Assembly (NCBI GenBank): GCA_026874595.1
Contig: CM049310.1
Location: 54,811,058-54,875,057, forward strand
Length of the DNA stretch: 64,000 nt
Direction of reading: 5' to 3'
DNA from: Sipunculus nudus
Taxonomy: Eukaryota > Annelida > Sipuncula > Golfingiida > Sipunculidae
The position numbers and the translations under genes were made by a program. The notes under the pieces were generated by a model that saw only the letters and a list, made by a program, of their open reading frames with translations, searched no databases and was not told the origin of the DNA. How positions within the stretch are numbered: position 1 is the stretch's first letter; the number at the start of each line of letters is the position of its first letter. Below are positions 24,501-36,500 of the stretch, piece by piece.

Positions 24501-27500
24501 GGTTGTTCAAAGGATTTCAATAAATAATCCTGTGAAGTGTTCATTTGCTAGATAGATCAAAGGGTTTTGAAAACATAGTTTTAGGCAGTACCATTAGGAA
24601 AGAGGCTTTAAAGAGATAATCATCATTGGTTATAGACTACTGAGTGAAAAGTCAATATTGGTCAAAAGTAAAGAACTGGTGTCACTACCCTTTATGACTT
24701 AAATAATCTTGTGGTCCATAGTCCATTGCATTACCACAACAGAGCAGTTCTCAGCTTTGATATGCTTTATTATATGCCATTGCCTTTTAATAGTAATCCA
24801 AGCAAGTATTACAATGTATTTAAAATCACTATTAATTTAATAATGTAGCTAATAAAACAGACATGTGGAAAAAGTGGGCATGGCTGTTTCCTTTTGTTGA
24901 CTCATCAGGCCAGGTTCACTTGAAACAAGGACACAAAACCTATTTGCTCTGTGTCATTTTTACCTACATACAATTTTTATCTTTTAACCAAGACAAACAA
25001 TTTTCGCTATAATTTTTGTTTATGAAAAATTCATTATATACATTCTATTTATACCAAGACTATAAGTGTGTTTCTGATATTTTTGTCATGAAAAAATCTG
25101 TATATGTATTAAATTTATATCTTTCAAGACATAATGCTTTTGATCTAATTGTAAATGTCTTGTTTGTATATTATACAGTTCGGAGTACAGGTACCAGATG
25201 TGCCATATTATGTTATTTTGGTTTCAGTATTTTTTAGCTAAGGTCTTGAAATATATTCTCAGGAAATATACTAAAACTTATCACTAGTATTTAGTTAAAC
25301 ATTTGTGAGATTTAACTTAAGGCATGGATTCCTTTAGTCATATGACACAAACTGTAATTACCGGTTCCTGCTGCTAGTGCCTCTTTGATATCTCTGTTAT
25401 TGTATGAGCTGTCAGATTTATTTGGAGTTGTAGTAGATCACTTATTGGCATACAGCATCCTGGGACCTTAAATAATTAATGTAATGGAGGACTAATACAT
25501 CACATCCCCATTGTATATCTGGGTCATGGCTCATGCTGAACAGTGCTTAACAAGTGGTAATGCATGCAGATGAACCTACGGGGGAGAAGCACAAATATCA
25601 CTTTCAGGTGACAGTGGATGTGTTTAACATCTGTCATGGCTTAAAATGGAGGCAAAATGAATTGTTTCATTTGTGCACTGTAGTACATAAAAAAGCCTTT
25701 CATTAATTGCATAACAGTAAACTAAATCATTGTTCTTTATCTGAAGGATCAGTCATGATGCTTATCAAAGGTCTCTGTTATCTGTCATTAGCTCTGTTAG
25801 ATATGTTGTTTGTTCTTCATCCAATTATGAGACAAGTCAGCCTAGGAAATTTCTTTCAGTAAAAATATTCCAACCCAATTGGCTTGTGATCCTTATTGTC
25901 TTGTGTTAGCATAGCACATAGATTTCAGGCATCGAAATAGTCATTTTTGTACACAGATGATATAAAATTGCCAGTTCATATAAATGACGCAAATAGTACT
26001 TTTTGTATATTGCTGATGATGGCAATCTTATGATTCTTACTCTATACTTACAAAAATACATAATCATGTAGGAGATTTCATAAAACTAATACTGACTTGA
26101 AATGTTCCTATTTCTGTTTATACTTTCTTATATTTCTTCTTTTTGGTCTGTGGTTTGTCTCCTGTCTCCACTCTCTGGTGTCTGTCTCCATTCTCTGCTC
26201 CATGTCCACTTGAACTGTTCCTCTTCCCTACTCACTCTAATTCCATCTCCTTTCTTGCTGTCAGTGTTTCCATTCTCTGCTCCTGTTCTACTTGAACTAT
26301 TCATCTTCCCTACTCACTCTAATGCCATCTCCTTTCTTGCTGTCAGTGTTTCCATTCTGTGCTCCTTTTCTACTTAAACTGTTCCTCTTCCCTACTCACT
26401 CTAATTCCATCTTCTTTCTTGCTGTCAGTGTTTCCATTCTCTGCTCCTTTTCTACTTGAACTGTTCCTCTTCCCTACTCACTCTAATTCCATCTCCTTTC
26501 TTGCTGTCAGTGTTTCCATTCTCTGCTCCTGTTCTACTTGAACTGTTCCTCTTCCCTACTCACTCTAACTCCATCTCCTTTCTTGCTGTCAGTGTTTCCA
26601 TTCTGTGCTCCTTTTCTACTTAAACTGTTCCTCTTCCCTACTCACTCTAATTCCATCTTCTTTCCTGCTGTCAGTGTTTCCATTCTCTGCTCTTTTTCTA
26701 CTTGTACTGTCCCCTTCTCTACTCACTTTTACTCTGTCTTTCCTCAAAATCCTCTCAGGACAAAAAAATCCAGCATAGGAAATCTTTGTCATGTTTTCAT
26801 ACTCTGTTGTTTATTTCAGCTTGCGCACAAGTGAGACAAATTACTTGAATGAATCATTTTCCTTCTACAATGCCATCCGTATGAGGGCGTACTACTCCAA
26901 GGCCAGCAAGGAGGATAGGTAACACATCACATCTCTGTTCATGTCCCTGAAAGCATATTCCACTCAGTAGATTAGAAGTAGCTTAAAGTGCTTGTTGTTG
27001 TTGTTAGAGAGTATGGTTTTATGATGAATGAACAAGTAAGACTGGCCCAGTATGTTTACATAACAATTGAGGCAAGATCCATCAGGATTATTGATGGCTC
27101 TGACAGTTAATATGATTATTGATGAATCTTACAGAATCAGTCAAACTATTAATGGTTGTGATAAGTATATATAAAAAACAAATTATGTAAGACTATTAGT
27201 GGTTGTGATAAGTATATATAAAAAAACAATTCAATTATCTGTGGTTCAGACAAACATAAGTGAGATTATCAATCTGTGCACTTATCTAAATCAGTTATCC
27301 AAGCTCTCTTAATTGTCATAACAAAATTGTTGAGAGCTGTGCCTGAACCAAATATTGAAATACTGCCTAATACTGCAAATGGTGATATTTCCATCTAATT
27401 ATATAAACATTACATATTTTGTAAATTTTTAATACCAATAGTGTCAATGGTTTTCAGATAAATTCGGTTTTTTTCGTAGTTTGACTTAAAGTGAAGAAGG

Positions 27501-30500
27501 GTTTATTAAATATTGAGTTGGTATTGGCTAAGATATAAATCAATAATCATTTCTATGTGTTTGCTCATTTTTTAGCTCAGCTGACTAAAAGTCATTCGAG
27601 CTATAGTGATCACTCTTTGTCCTTCGTCGGTATGTTATTATATTTTAAATCTGTCCATTTGTCTGTCTGTCCATTAACATGGCACAAACTGTAACTGTTG
27701 GACCTGGGATCTTCTCCCTGGACATTCAGGGAGGTCCATTAAAATCTCCTTGGAAACCTGTAATTAGGTCTCTGTTACCCATATCATTAGAGCTATGGGG
27801 CTCCCAAGTACCCCTAGAATAATTAAAAACTTGATACAAAAGCTCCAGTATCTGAATAACAAATGCATTGATCACCATTATTCTTTGCATGCATATTGAT
27901 CATGGGGTGTTTCATCAGTCCTTTCATGCTGGTGGCACCACCTGTATTTTTTTTTTAATTTTTAAGCATTTTATCTTTCTTTGTGAGACCTTCAAAGATG
28001 TGGTCATCCATCAACAGGGCACAAATCATAACTGTTGGACCTAGAATCTTTTAACTTGAGATCGAAGGAGGTCCATAAAAATCTCCATAAAAACCTGAAG
28101 TTAGGTCTCTGTTACCCATGTCCTCTGAGCTATGGGGCTTGTATGATCATGTAGAGTTTCATCAGTTCCTGTAAACTCATGGTGCCACATGCATTTTTTT
28201 TTGTGGATTTTTATGCATTTTTTTAGCTCAGCTGACTGTAATGAGCTATAGCGATCACTCTTTGTCCGTCTGTTCATCCGTCTGTCCATCCGTTAACCAG
28301 GCACAAATCTTAACCACTGGACCTAGAATCTTGTAACATGACATTCTGAGAGGTCTATGGAAAATCTCCTTGGAAACCAGAAATTAAGTCTCTGTTTCCC
28401 ATATCCTTCGAGCTATGGGGCCCCAAAGTACCCCCCAGAATAGTAAAAAATTTCATTCAAAAACTTCAATATCTCATTAACTACATGACTGATGGTCATG
28501 ATTTTTGGCATACATATTTATCATGAGATGTTTCATCAGTTCCTGCAGACTGGTGGCGCCACCTGTATTTTTTTATTTACCTAGAATCTTGTAACATGAC
28601 ATTCTGAGAGGTCTATGGAAAATCTCCTTGGAAACCAGAAATTAAGTGTCTGTTACCCATATCCTTTGAGCTGTGGGGCTCCCAATTACCCCCAAGAATA
28701 ATGGAAAATTTGATAAAAACAAACTGCAACATCTCAATAACTACAATACTGATGGTCATGATTTTTGGCATACATATTGATCAAGAGGTGTCCCATCAGT
28801 TCCTGCAGACTGGTGGTGCCACCTGTATTTTTTCAAATTTTTACAATTTTTTTTCTCTATTTTTGAGAACTTTAAGGATGTAGTTATCTGTCAACAGGGT
28901 ACAAATCGTTATGACTGGACCTAGAATCTTCACTCTTTACACAAAGGGAGACCCATGAAAAGTGTCTGTGGAAGCCTGAAATTAGGTCTCTGTTACCCAT
29001 ATCCTTTGAACTATGGCACTCCAAAGTACAACTCAGAATAATGGCAAATTTGATACAAAAGCTGAAGTATCTAAACAACTAATGCAGAGATCACCATTAT
29101 TGTTTGCATGGATATTGATCATGGAGTGTTTCATCAGTTTCTGCAGACTGGTTGCACCACCTGTATTTGTTCGGGTTTTTTTTTACAAATTTTTTTCTCT
29201 ATTTTTGAGACCTTTAAAGATATGAACATCTGTTCTCAGGGCACGAATCATAACAACTTGACCTAAAATCTTCATTCTTGACACACTGGGAGACCCATTA
29301 AAAGTCTCCATGGAAACCTGAAATTAGGTTTCTGTTACCCATATCCTTTAAGCTGTATAGCTCCAAAATAACCTCCAGAATAATGAAAAATTCTATACAA
29401 AAACTGCAGTATCTCAATAACTACAACACTGATGGTCATGATTTTTTCGGCATACATATTGATCATGAGGTGTTCCATCAGTTTCTGCAGACTGGGTGTG
29501 CCCCCTATATTTTTTTCAAATTTTACAAATTTTTTTCTCTATTTTTGAGACCTTTAAGGATGCTGTCATCTGTTAATGTGGCACAAACTGTAACAACAGG
29601 ACCTAGAATCTTCATTCTTGTCATGCAAGGAGGCCCATGAAAAGTGTCTGTGGAAGCCTGAAATTAGGTCTCTGTTACCCATATCCTTCAAGCTATAGGA
29701 CTCTGAAGTATCCCTCAGAATAATTGAAAATTTTATACAAAAGCTGAAGTATCTGAACAACTAATGCAGAGATCACAATGATTCTTTGCATGGATATTGA
29801 CCATTAAGTGTTTTTAGCTCAGCTGACTATAAGTCATCTGAGCTATAGTCGTGGTCCATTGTCCGTCGTCCGTCCGTCTGTCTGTCCGTCCGTCCGTCCG
29901 TCCGTCCGTAGATGTGGCACGTTTTCAAACCGTAAGACCTAGGAATCCAAAATTCAGCATAATGTTAGATGTCCCCAAGATCTCCTACCAAGCCGAAAAC
30001 TGGGTCTTTGCGACTTCATTCCTTTGAGAAATTAAGGAAAAACCTCAATTTTTTATTAAAAACCTATTTTCACACTTTAGGACTGCCTAATATCAAAACC
30101 ACTCATCTGTTTTTCCTCTTATTTCCTATAAATAATCCTCTATATAATTCCTATGTACATGCCAGAAATTAGGTCTGTATTATTTAATTTAAAAAAGTTA
30201 TGGGCCCAAACATAATGCATTTTGTAAATAATCAGGAAAGAAATTTTATCACTTAACACAAAACTTATTAAAGCTAAGCACTTTTTTTCCAGTAATATTA
30301 CTTTTATTAATCAAAATTAAATTGTATACCCAAAATTAGATCAAAATCTTTTAAATTTTTAAAAATATTAGCAAAAATAAAAAATTGGTACCTTAAATTT
30401 TGCCCAACTTTGACCATGGCACGTTTTTTTTGCTGTAACTGCTGTGGATTTAATTTTCACAGCATGTTTTTGTTAGCATTTCAACTGTTAACACCAAAAA

Positions 30501-33500
30501 TTTGAAACCAGTTGATCAAAAACTGTAGATTTTATTCAAGTTTTCAAGCACCATGTCACATATTGCTAGTGTTATGCAGTTTGCTAGAGCTCAGCTCTCG
30601 AGCTACAGCTCTGAGTTCCTTAAATTTGGCATACAGTTAGATTTCTCCAAAATCCCCTACCATGCCAAGAATTTGGTCACTAGGACTTAATTCCTTCTAG
30701 ATATCAATGAAAAACTTCATTTTTTTCATTAAAAACCCAATGTTACACTTTAAGACTGCCTAATATCAAAACCACTGATCTGACTTTGATCATATATAAT
30801 ATACATATTTTTCTGTACATTCACTATGCACATGCCAGAAATGATGTCAGTATTGTGTATTTTTTTTAAGTTATGGGCCCAAACATAATGCACTTTGTAA
30901 AAAATCAAGAAATATATTTACTCCCTTAACAAGGGCATTGCTGAAGCTGGAGATTTTTTTTGTCAGGGATGTAACATTATTTAATCAAGATTCAATTGAA
31001 TACCCAAAATAAGTTCTGAATTTTTCAAATTTTATAAGTTATTAGTATAAATATAAAATTAGTACCTTAAATTTTGCCCAACTGTGACCATGGCGCGTTT
31101 GTTTCCCGTGAGCACTGTTGATATAATTTTCATATCTTGCACACATAAGGATTTCAGCTTTTTAGTTTAGAAAGCTGAAAGAAATTTGCCAAATATTGTA
31201 GCTTTTATTAATGTTTTTTATGAGACCCTGTCAGACTTTGGCTCCCTCCAGCCCCTCTTGAGTCACCTGTATGTTGACCTTGTTGACCTTTCATCAAATT
31301 ATGCACGCTTGAGGGGAGAATCCAGGCAGCTTATGGCCAGCCACAGTTGATCCAGGTGTTCAACCCAACTCATCTAGTAGTTTTAACCAACAACATAACA
31401 ATAAACAATAAATTAATAAATTTTTATTGGTTTTTAATAACAAATTAAAGAAAAATAAAAAAAGGAATTTGTTAGTTTATAATAACAGGAATTTAACTTG
31501 CAGTTACTGATGATATAAGAATCTTGTATTGATGGGTAGAATGTCACATATTCCAAATAACACCATGCAGTCACCTATGGCATTTTTCAGTTCATTTTTA
31601 ATGATAAAGAAGTAAATCATATTATTCATTACTAATCATTAAGGATTATATGAAGGAAATTAATGATAGACAAAGATGCAGTTGATAATATTAATCTAGA
31701 TTCCTACTGTGTCTAGTGTGTACATTGATGTGAAATTAGTCCAAAATGAATTTTTTACAGTTATTTTTTAATATAAATAAAAGCCATAAAACCAGGTACT
31801 TATGATCATTATTTAAATGTGTGAATTTTGTATATTCTGGATTCTCAACAGCATTGTTTGGTGAAAACTGAATAAATACCAGACATGGTGCGAATACTTT
31901 GTAATTGTATTTAAATACGAATATGATTATGTACTCCATTATAAAATTTCTTGCATAAAGAATGGGAATTCAGGTAAAAATGAAAGTATATGAATACTCG
32001 TGCAAATACTTTCAAAATGTATTCATGAATATATTCTTTAATATTATTTTAATAATCATATCAGTTATATTTCATTTTGAAAAAAAAAATATGATTCTCT
32101 TATTATTTTTAATAAAAATTATATTTGGGACAATATTTGTAATTTTTTTAATAAATAGTTAAACTCTTATGTTATATGTTCTGCTTATAAGTTATATGGC
32201 CAAGTCAAAATCTGTGTGACAGTAGTACTCCATTTGTTAATAAAATAAATGAAATCAATCCTCTTCCCTGTCTCCAAAGGTACTATCAAAATCATACATA
32301 AGCTAAACAACAACAACTCATAATACAGCTTATATTTATTACCACACAAAGCCAGCATGTGCCTCATTTCTAAATAATATTTTTTTATCATATATAACAG
32401 CTGAGCGTCGTGACCCATAGGTCCCTTGTTATTAGTTTCTGCAGACTGGTGGAGCCACCTGTATTTTTTTAAGTTTATGCATTTTCTCTCTATTTTTGAG
32501 ATATATAAATACAGACACAATCTTGGCCTGTTGGTTAATCTATTTGATGCTTCAGTTGAATGGGTATATACTACCATTCAGATGATAAAATTTCCTTTTG
32601 CGAATCTCTTCCCAGTCAGCTGAGCGTCATGACCCATGGGTCACTTGTTTCTCTCTATTTTTGAGAACTTCAAATGAAGCAGTCTTGCTTTTAATTGGGC
32701 AAAAACTATAACCGTTAGACCTAGAATCTTCTGTTCATCCAGGGAGGTCTGAGGTAAATCTCCTTGGACACCTGAAATCAGATCATAGTGACCTATATTC
32801 TGCAAGATATGTGAAAGATCATGATTTGAGAACCCTGTTGGACAGATTTGCATGATTAGTTACAGTTGGACCTAGAAACTTCTAATTTGATTCAGATCCA
32901 GGGAGGTTCCTGTAAAAATGTCTTGGAAACCTGAAATAATGTCACTGTGAACTATATGCTAGAAGCTATGTTGAAGAACATGATAGACTGTTGGACAGAT
33001 GGGCACAAATAGTAGCCCCTGGATGTAGAATAAGGTCACTGTCACGTATATCTATGGTCTTTTGGTAAAATGCATGATTTTGGGCACTCTTGGAGTTATG
33101 TTACCCATTGTTCAAGGTTCCTTGAAATCAGCTGAGCATCATGGCCCATGGGTCACTTGTTCTTTTTATTTTCAAGAATGGATCTGCAATTGATGCTGGC
33201 ATATGGTAGAAAGATTTAGTACCAACAGATAGTGGGTCCTGAAGTAAGAAAGAGTTGATTAAACTTTGGATATATTTAAGATGAAAAACCTATATAAGGA
33301 CGTGTGAGCCTGTTGTGTGTTGTCCAGTTCTTGTCTGTAATTTGCTGCAGAAACCAGGGTTAATTTGACTCTGTTCTATTCTTGTTCCCCTCACAGGCCA
33401 GATTTGATGGTGAAGAAGCTGAGATATTACGCCCGCTTCATCGTGGTGTGCTTACTGCTGAAAAAGATGAAACTAGTCCGAGACCTTGTCAGGGTATGTT

Positions 33501-36500
33501 TAGTTTATACAGTATCCATGAAAATAACTGATTATGTAACTTTAAAATACAGTGGAACCTGTCCGAAAGACCACCATTCTAATATAGAACCACTTGAGCG
33601 AAACAAAATTGTTCACATTGGTTATAACTGACCTGTCTAAAAAGACCACTTGTAAATTAAGACCACTTTTGACCAGTCCCACAGGTGGTCTAATTACACA
33701 GGTTTCACTGTGAATTATGAAACATTATATTACAAAAATTGTATAACTAGAAGCAATCCTGCACAATAATTGTTAATAATGGTATCAGTTCTGTATTTAA
33801 TTTTTTAATGGAAATTTTGCTTTTTAGACAATTTTGATAAAGTTTTGTAAAATCTGTCAAGTCAGCACTGCAAATACGACCTACTTAGGGATGAATGGAG
33901 AACAAAGTCAAGAAGATGCAGCTTTTATGTGTTTTTTATTAGCTCTGTGGTGCCATCTGTTGCAGGAACTGGCCAAACACATAGATGACTACACTGCCAC
34001 CTACTCTCCAGACGATCAACTAGAATGGTCCTTGGTCCTTGGAGAAATCAAAGCTTTTATTGAGGTAACTGATATTCTGAGAGATGAAATTTATGATATA
34101 ATAGTCAACAGTAAATCAGGTTTTATCATATAGACTGCTGGAAATATTAAATTAATATTTTCACACTATTCAGTTTTTCTGAGTCAGTATTTCATTCTCT
34201 TTTTGATGCTGCAAAGCTTTGTAGCAGAAACTTGTGAATAATATACTTAGAGATAAATGTGTGAATTTGTGATTAATCCTTTATCTTTAGCTAAAGGAAT
34301 AATTTAAAGTTTTCCAGAATAATTCAGAAATTTAATTTCTTATGATAAATGCATGGTTTAGCACAATAAGATACGAGTTATTTCATCTTTTAGAAATGTA
34401 AGGTCTGGACTCATGCTACCTGCTTTCCTTATTAATAAGATAAATCATTTGATGCAAACAAGCAGGGCTGAATTGAGTACCAAGTTAACTTGTCAAGTTG
34501 AGTCCTCGGTAATTATTACTGGGGCTAAAGTACTGGACTGCTCTTTTCAGCCCTACAAACCAAAGCTGGATTTCATCATTGATAAAGTTATGAATATGGA
34601 TACAGATTATTGACAACATGCAGCATATCATGTCATTTTGTCAAATGCTGTGTTCATCTAAATATGGATATGTTTATGGATACAGCGACAGAATATAAAA
34701 TGTATTGCATACTAGTATTTATACTTGTAGTCATATCCTTGTCTATAAGAACACAGTGGTCAGAAAATCTACACCAATATTCTCCATATCTGTATTCACA
34801 CCTGTATAAAGATGTTAGTTTTAAAATAATTTTCACTTGTGTCTTTCTTCTGCTGTGTAAGGTATTTATTCTAGGAAATCTGGTATTCTTTATTTCATTT
34901 AAATAAAGAAGATGTTTGATCTGTTTGTGAACAGTGCATGTCTGTAACAACCTTAATACAATGTTTTTATTCACAGGCCGATAGCGTGGTTAATGTGGTG
35001 GATGTTGACTCGTCCTCAATTGTTCTCTCTCACCGATTGACGCCCCTCAACACCCCACCCCTTGAGAAGGGCATACCTACTTACCTCACCCTCCAAGAAA
35101 TTCTTATTGTGGGCAACTGTCATGAACAGGTTAGTGGTTATGTTCAGGTCTCCAGGAAATCCCCTTGTACCTCCAAATTTATGTATCATAGCCCCAGGAA
35201 ATCCCCTCAACCTTCCACTTTATGTATATCTTGTCAGTCTTTTTACCTTTGTCACCTGTTAACATTCTTATTTACTAATACTTGTACTTTACAACAAATA
35301 TTAGAACACTGCAGTACTTGGTTGCCTCTATGGGTTCAGTTAAAGCAAGCCAGATATGCGGCTCAATTTCAAATATGTTGCATATTTTTTAATTCTGTTT
35401 AATGGCATTAAACACTAACATTTGGTGTGCTTTTCACCCACATATACTGTATACTTGTGTGTTTAGAGGGGTTCATTTCACTGAGATTTGCACAAAATAC
35501 CTTTATATGGTAATCTCTCCAAGGTACTCTAAAACCCACTTTAAGGTAGGGTGCAGACATCAAATACACAAACATACATGTTATAATGCTTAAAAACTAT
35601 TATTATTAACAGGAACCAGATGTTAGATAATAAATTCAACACAAAATAAAAATAATATTAATTAATAAAATTCAAACAAATGCTCATAATCAATAAAATA
35701 TGCTTGTATTTTATCCAGTAAATGTTGATCCAGTATTTGATCCAGTAAATGTTGATGTTTAATTAATATCAAAATGTTTAATATTTACAATGAATAATAC
35801 CAAGTCCTTTGAAAAATTTGTTTTGTATAATTTATATAAAAATGAGAGTGATTGGCAGTCTTTATAATAAATAAATAATTACCAACAGTATCATGCCAAA
35901 TGTGTTCTCACCATCACTGGATGATGAGAAATGTGGCATAATTAATTATATAGTTTTCAATATTTCTAACTGATAAATCAAAAAAATTTTAATTTTGATC
36001 ATCTTTAAAAAATCTCAAAAATATATTGTATTCAAGTGTTAATCTGTGACTAGTGAATTATCTGATCATTCTTAAACAGGAATATTTAGTTTATATATAT
36101 ATATATACATACATATTTGAAGAATCAAGCCAACACACAACTTAGGCAACCATTGGTTTCATCATTATATGAATCGTCAGTAATAATAATATAACCATAA
36201 TTATTATTATATATATTTAATATAAAAATTATGTTTACCAGATTTCTATAGATGTACCAAAAAAAATTGGTTCCTATCCAACATTATAGAAAGCTGTTAC
36301 GATCATTGGTTTTGAGGATACTTAAATATATTCATTGTAAGACATTATAGTATTAGAGACCACCATGATATCAGTGTAACCTTGTGAGGGTTATGTATTG
36401 TGGAGTGACATGTCCTTGAACCCCATCTGTTACATCTGTGAGAGTATGGTTCCGTCTCGTTACCTTCTGTGACTTTTGTGACTTTGGCCAGGGCTTGAAA

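Larger units (their letters stand above)
12566..26819 (+). other. Intron between SCAI exons 1 and 2 (14.25 kb)
   Basis: GTAAGT...TTTCAG borders. It contains a 114-bp tandem duplication, a large HINE-like element (15005-18222), family-D repeats, a CpG-rich insertion, a MITE end near 22330 and the 82-bp array. Stretches 12590-14250, 19540-21330 and 22430-26100 show no gene and no repeat I can name. Confidence 0.8.
27572..33161 (+). mobile_element. HINE-like element E1, subfamily 2, outermost of a nest
   Basis: The 5' end is TTTAGCTCAGCTGACTAAAAG with the subfamily header GCTATAGTGATCACTCTTTG. The 3' end is CAGCTGAGCATCATGGCCCA, TGGGTCACTTGTT. It is broken by E2 at about 28222 and resumes at 32650 with CTCTCTATTTTTGAGAAC, exactly the phrase that follows the same context in other copies. 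Confidence 0.8.
26919..33396 (+). other. Intron between SCAI exons 2 and 3 (6.5 kb)
   Basis: Apart from about 650 bp at its start (including a 50-bp duplication at 27130-27235) and 230 bp at its end, the intron is one three-level nest of related elements (27572-33161). No coding sequence is seen. Confidence 0.8.

Noticed and set aside
26102-26834. Long Ser/Leu/Phe-rich frames resembling a membrane protein
   Set aside because: They are produced by the C/T-biased 82-bp array. Only the last part (from 26820) is a real exon, in another context.
34413-34906. Open frames between exons 4 and 5
   Set aside because: They lie in the intron, have no SCAI similarity and no matching splice sites.
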